Of a DNA stretch of 64,000 nucleotides, positions 60,792 through 64,000 are shown piece after piece; the first letter of the stretch is position 1, and the number at the start of each line of letters is the position of its first letter. Under the pieces are notes generated by a model. It worked only from the letters and a program-made list of their open reading frames with translations, was not told where the DNA came from and ran no database searches. The position numbers and the translations under genes are program-made. The stretch covers positions 124,001 through 188,000 of the forward strand of contig JAKLEA010000001.1 of assembly GCA_022711755.1 (NCBI GenBank), in the 5' to 3' direction. Origin of the DNA: Planctomycetota bacterium (lineage in GTDB: Bacteria; Planctomycetota; Brocadiia; SM23-32; JAKLEA01).

Positions 60792-63700
60792 TCAGTCAGC
60801 CTTGAATTCCAGCAGTCGCACCTGCATAGGCGCAATGTCCGCCGGATTTCCAACAGTATCCTCTGTGATCCTGTCGGTGAACGTGTCTGAATCCTTGCCT
60901 CCCGTTGTCAACCTTACCTTAACTGGCTTTCGCAGAAGGTTGAAGACGTTGACCACCCATTTTCCGTCGCGCTTCGCGGCGCGCCATTCGACGCCCCACG
61001 AAGTATTCGATCCTTCGACAACCAGCTCTACGTCACGCTTTATTCCAGCTCTGCTTATCTGTTCGTTCAGGGGATCGAGTAATTTCCCTGTATTGTCCCA
61101 GCCTTGTATCCGGGCGCTTACGATCCCGGTTGTGTTTTCTTTTGCGAATGGGCGCCGATAAGGATCGCCTGTCAGGTTTCCAACGCCAAGCGCAACAACG
61201 CGCCCCTTTTGAGCGAATTCCTTCAGTGCCGGCAGAATTTCAGGACGGACATGCCCCGCATTCGGCAGGATGATCAGCTTCAGATCGCTGAATTCTCTTT
61301 GGCCCAGTTGCTTTTCGGAGATGAAGCGGATCGGCTCGCCGGAGAATGACAACGCTTCGTATGCGTCGCTTATGGTCGGCAGATAGGCGTCATCCTGAAC
61401 CATTGCGGCAATTGAATACAGGATTCCAACGCGCTTGGGCAGGTCCTGCAGCGCGACCATTTCATGCGAGAGACGCATCATGTCGAAGTGCGCCCTTCCC
61501 GCAGCGTCAACGCAGAGGGGACGATGCAGGATGCTGCCGCAGAAGTCGCTTTCTGGATCGTTTGTGCGCTCCCAGACCCAGACTGCGGACGCGCCTTGTC
61601 CGTGAAGCGCCCCTTGCCAGAGAGCGGCGTAGATGTGTTCCGGTGGAATCTCCGCCGTGTCGCGGTCTCGAATGATGTGGTTCTCGGTGTCAACAATCGG
61701 CGCTTCTAGGAATGAACATTGCAGGTCGTGATAACGGTTCATCCCGATTTGCCCGGTGGAAAATTCTGACCACGAATTGTGGTCATACATGCTCGGACAA
61801 TCGTTTCCGTTCACATCGCCCATATGAGCAAACAATTCTGCGTCAGTCCCGAATGACAGGCACGAACGCGAGAAGTGCGTATCCATGACCTTCGCATGGC
61901 AGTCGGTTTCCGGAGCGATATCCTTCACGACTCCACGCATCCAGGAATGCCATGCCGCGAAGCGAGCGTTGTTGAATAGACACCAGTCGTAGTAAATGCC
62001 GCGTCGGGTAATGTCATCCGGAAACTTCGGTTCGGGTATGGGGATAAGGTTGAACGATGGGTATTCCGTGCCCCATGTCTTGTTCAGATTTGCGACGGTT
62101 GAGTATTTCTCGCTGAGAAAACGGGACCATCCTTTCTGTGTGAACGGGTCGTTTCGCGTATCGCGATAAATGGGTTCATTGGAAAGGCAGACGCTGTGCA
62201 GGGCGGGATGTCCCTTCATCAGCGGGCCAACAGCGCGAATGTAAGTCTCGATAATACGCATGGCGGCGGGATGCTCGACTGTGAACTTGATAAAGCCGCC
62301 GTCCGCGCGCCCGATCTCCGGCCATTCCTTGTATGCCCAGTCGGGGAAGTAGTGCGGGGACAGAAGCGGAATGATCATGACGTTGTTCTTCGCGGCTTCA
62401 TCAAGCCCTGAGACAATGTATTCGCGGAAGCGCGTAGTGTCAGGAGCCGAGTCCTTCTCGAAAAGACATGAATTCGGTCCGCTTTCAATCTGAATGATAT
62501 TTGCTCCCAGGTCCGGGAAGTCGGGGATCATCTTTCTCGCGGTCGAGAAGTGCCCGTAGCCGTTGAAGAACACAGGACGCCGTTCACGTCTGCCGGATGC
62601 CGGTTCCTCTGTATCAGCCACGTAATGGAAACGCTCGCGTCTCAACTTGCCGGTAACGTATCGCGGGGTTGCGGGAAGCAGCTTCTTTCCGGATAGGCCG
62701 TCATCCAGTTGCTTCGCAGCCTTTTCAAGCAATTTGCGGCATCCTTCCGTCTGGGACTCAGCACGCATGATGTTGCCGACTCTGATATCGTCCTGTATGA
62801 ACGGAAGGAACAGTTTGACGGTTCGAAGCGCAAGTTTAGGGTAGGCAACGGGAAATTTCTGTTTTTCCGCGTCGGTCAAAACTCCTTCAAGCCGTTTTAG
62901 TTCCGCCTCCATCTTTCCATGTGCCTCCATTAAATGGACACGTGTGTTCTTTCGGACAAGCGGCGTTAGCGATTCCACCCGCAAGGTTTGTCCCTCGGCA
63001 ACAGCAATAATCTGGTAATCGCCTTCCGGAATTGCGTCGGACGGTATGCCGTATGAAATGGTCAGTAAAGGACTGTCCGCAGTTATCTCCGTCGGCGCAA
63101 GTATCTTTTCTATGCTTGCCCCTTCTGTAGATACACTAATTTTTATTTTTACAGGTTGTAACGGGCTGGCGATAAGGAGCGAACCCTCAACCACGTCATT
63201 GTCGTCTACAAACTCCTTCTCGGGAAATATCCTGAGGGCGGGGATCCCGGAACCACCTTCAAGAAATACCAGTTTCGCAAATTCCCTTGGGCATTTCGAC
63301 CGTCCGATCCCCTTCGTCCATTCGATGTATCCGCGATCATCCCCGTCATGGTCGTTCACCAAAATGTTGAAGCCGATAGCCCTGCCGTCTATTGCCTGAT
63401 GGGGTTGAAGCTCCAACGCATCCCAGGGGATCAGGATTTCATAGTTAATAGTTGTTCCAATATTCTTTGCGGCGAATACAACCTTCTCTACCATCTTCCG
63501 CCCGGCTTCACCTCCGGGATTATTGCAGCCTTTAACCGGTCTGCCGTTTGCTAGACCGAAATCGAATTCCCGGTCGTCGGAATCGTAGCCTGACTCGCAT
63601 CTGCTGCAATCGCTGTCAATCGCGATCTGGATGCTGTCGTATTTCCAGATGCCGTCGCTGTCAACCGGCGAGACGAACTTGTCGTCAGTTACTTCCACGG

Positions 63701-64000
63701 CAAGCACAAGCCCCGCCTGCGTCGCGGCCATTCGGAGAACGAAGGACAGATCATCATTTCCCGCGTAGTTTTCAAGGGCGATGTTATTCTCCTTCTGCGG
63801 AAATCTGAGCGCCGTCGTGGCGAAGGCTGGCCATTCCGAAAGGTCGCCGTCAATCTTCATTTTCACATTTGCCAGGATGGTGACAACAGCCATTTTCGAT
63901 CTGACAAAATCTTCTTTTGAGATACGGGTAATGACCCCATTCTGAATATTTGCGCCAATCTCCTCGATTCGAATGTCGTCTACCCAGATCGAATCAGTAA
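60792..64000 (-). CDS. Multidomain secreted GH42-like glycosidase with CBM9-type module (N-terminus beyond right edge)
   Basis: The frame stays open to the window edge: upstream of an internal ATG at 63893 it encodes DSIWVDDIRIEEIG, the typical last strand of a carbohydrate-binding sandwich, so the true start is outside. Next comes a CBM9/DOMON-like domain (KIDGDLSEWP, then YIEWTKGIGR), a helical linker region (about 330-400 residues after the ATG), and a GH-A barrel with SVCLSNEP, where Glu is the likely acid/base, and VDTENHI, where Glu is the likely nucleophile. A GATase-like domain (LIILPNAGHVRPEI) and a short beta domain end it. Beta-galactosidase-like action is probable. Confidence 0.82.
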   Translation of the reverse strand, partial: TDSIWVDDIRIEEIGANIQNGVITRISKEDFVRSKMAVVTILANVKMKIDGDLSEWPAFATTALRFPQKENNIALENYAGNDDLSFVLRMAATQAGLVLAVEVTDDKFVSPVDSDGIWKYDSIQIAIDSDCSRCESGYDSDDREFDFGLANGRPVKGCNNPGGEAGRKMVEKVVFAAKNIGTTINYEILIPWDALELQPHQAIDGRAIGFNILVNDHDGDDRGYIEWTKGIGRSKCPREFAKLVFLEGGSGIPALRIFPEKEFVDDNDVVEGSLLIASPLQPVKIKISVSTEGASIEKILAPTEITADSPLLTISYGIPSDAIPEGDYQIIAVAEGQTLRVESLTPLVRKNTRVHLMEAHGKMEAELKRLEGVLTDAEKQKFPVAYPKLALRTVKLFLPFIQDDIRVGNIMRAESQTEGCRKLLEKAAKQLDDGLSGKKLLPATPRYVTGKLRRERFHYVADTEEPASGRRERRPVFFNGYGHFSTARKMIPDFPDLGANIIQIESGPNSCLFEKDSAPDTTRFREYIVSGLDEAAKNNVMIIPLLSPHYFPDWAYKEWPEIGRADGGFIKFTVEHPAAMRIIETYIRAVGPLMKGHPALHSVCLSNEPIYRDTRNDPFTQKGWSRFLSEKYSTVANLNKTWGTEYPSFNLIPIPEPKFPDDITRRGIYYDWCLFNNARFAAWHSWMRGVVKDIAPETDCHAKVMDTHFSRSCLSFGTDAELFAHMGDVNGNDCPSMYDHNSWSEFSTGQIGMNRYHDLQCSFLEAPIVDTENHIIRDRDTAEIPPEHIYAALWQGALHGQGASAVWVWERTNDPESDFCGSILHRPLCVDAAGRAHFDMMRLSHEMVALQDLPKRVGILYSIAAMVQDDAYLPTISDAYEALSFSGEPIRFISEKQLGQREFSDLKLIILPNAGHVRPEILPALKEFAQKGRVVALGVGNLTGDPYRRPFAKENTTGIVSARIQGWDNTGKLLDPLNEQISRAGIKRDVELVVEGSNTSWGVEWRAAKRDGKWVVNVFNLLRKPVKVRLTTGGKDSDTFTDRITEDTVGNPADIAPMQVRLLEFKAD

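Noticed and set aside
1..64000. CRISPR array, rRNA or tRNA genes
   Set aside because: No regularly spaced direct repeats, no rRNA-like conserved blocks and no cloverleaf ending in CCA-type acceptor pairing were found by eye; a tRNA scan could still find a divergent one.

Overview
The window looks like a chromosome segment from a free-living, diderm, moderately GC-rich bacterium of the Planctomycetes-Verrucomicrobia-Lentisphaerae sphere or an allied lineage such as Hydrogenedentota, Sumerlaeota or Kiritimatiellota. The grounds are a prepilin-type protein with an H-X9-DG tail, sulfatase, DUF2804, DUF4838-like, DUF4091, GH31, GH38 and GH42-like secreted enzymes, neutral-ceramidase-domain proteins, and LPS genes (kdsC, lptC). 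No phylum can be fixed without a marker tree. I saw no rRNA, tRNA, CRISPR, transposase or phage gene. The content is chromosomal and mostly carbohydrate catabolism plus scattered housekeeping.

Layout. Positions 1-5.7 kb (minus): a URO-D-like fragment at the edge, a DegT/DnrJ aminotransferase, an exported TPR protein and a secreted GH38 alpha-mannosidase. 5.7-16.4 kb: gatA; a minus-strand wecB / M48 protease / ceramidase-like run; radA with an L7/L12-like membrane protein; a pseudopilin; then nrnA and a metallophosphoesterase on plus. 16.5-23.5 kb (minus): a five-gene polysaccharide operon (DUF4838-like hydrolase, methyltransferase, DUF2804, sulfatase, outer-membrane barrel). 23.6-29.7 kb (plus): acyl-CoA dehydrogenase, a 5'-nucleotidase-like lipoprotein, and kdsC overlapping an 894-residue LptC/LptA-type bridge protein. 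29.7-38.5 kb (minus): an eight-gene run from an FHA-GAF-HD-GYP signalling protein through a LacI-type sensor with no DNA-binding domain, an Fe-S flavoprotein, a dipeptidase, two duplicated esterases and two MDR dehydrogenases. 38.7-46.9 kb: a PI-PLC/alkaline-phosphatase fusion lipoprotein, a Gfo/Idh oxidoreductase, a ribulose-monophosphate module (HPS-RraA fusion plus PHI), a SemiSWEET-like protein, a NagB-like protein and a frameshifted nucleotidyltransferase. 47.0-55.6 kb (plus): an operon of URO-D-like protein, queC, GH31, a 1,214-residue DUF4091 lipoprotein and a GT4 glycosyltransferase. 55.6-64 kb (minus): a fused M16 peptidase, a YfhO-like membrane protein and a large CBM9/GH42-like enzyme that runs off the right edge.

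The secreted hydrolases and the sulfatase suggest breakdown of complex, partly sulfated glycans. The dehydrogenases, Gfo/Idh, HPS/PHI and NagB-like proteins would process released sugars, and kdsC, lptC, wecB, GT4 and DegT serve envelope polysaccharide synthesis and export.

The most interesting features are: (1) seven intergenic modular hairpin elements with inverted-repeat ends, in at least two end classes; (2) the single-chain LptC/LptA bridge; (3) the PI-PLC plus alkaline-phosphatase fusion; (4) a LacI sensor without HTH coupled to an Fe-S flavoprotein; (5) queC inside a carbohydrate operon. Many genes overlap by ATGA or TGATG. Several starts here are GTG or TTG, chosen from Shine-Dalgarno placement.
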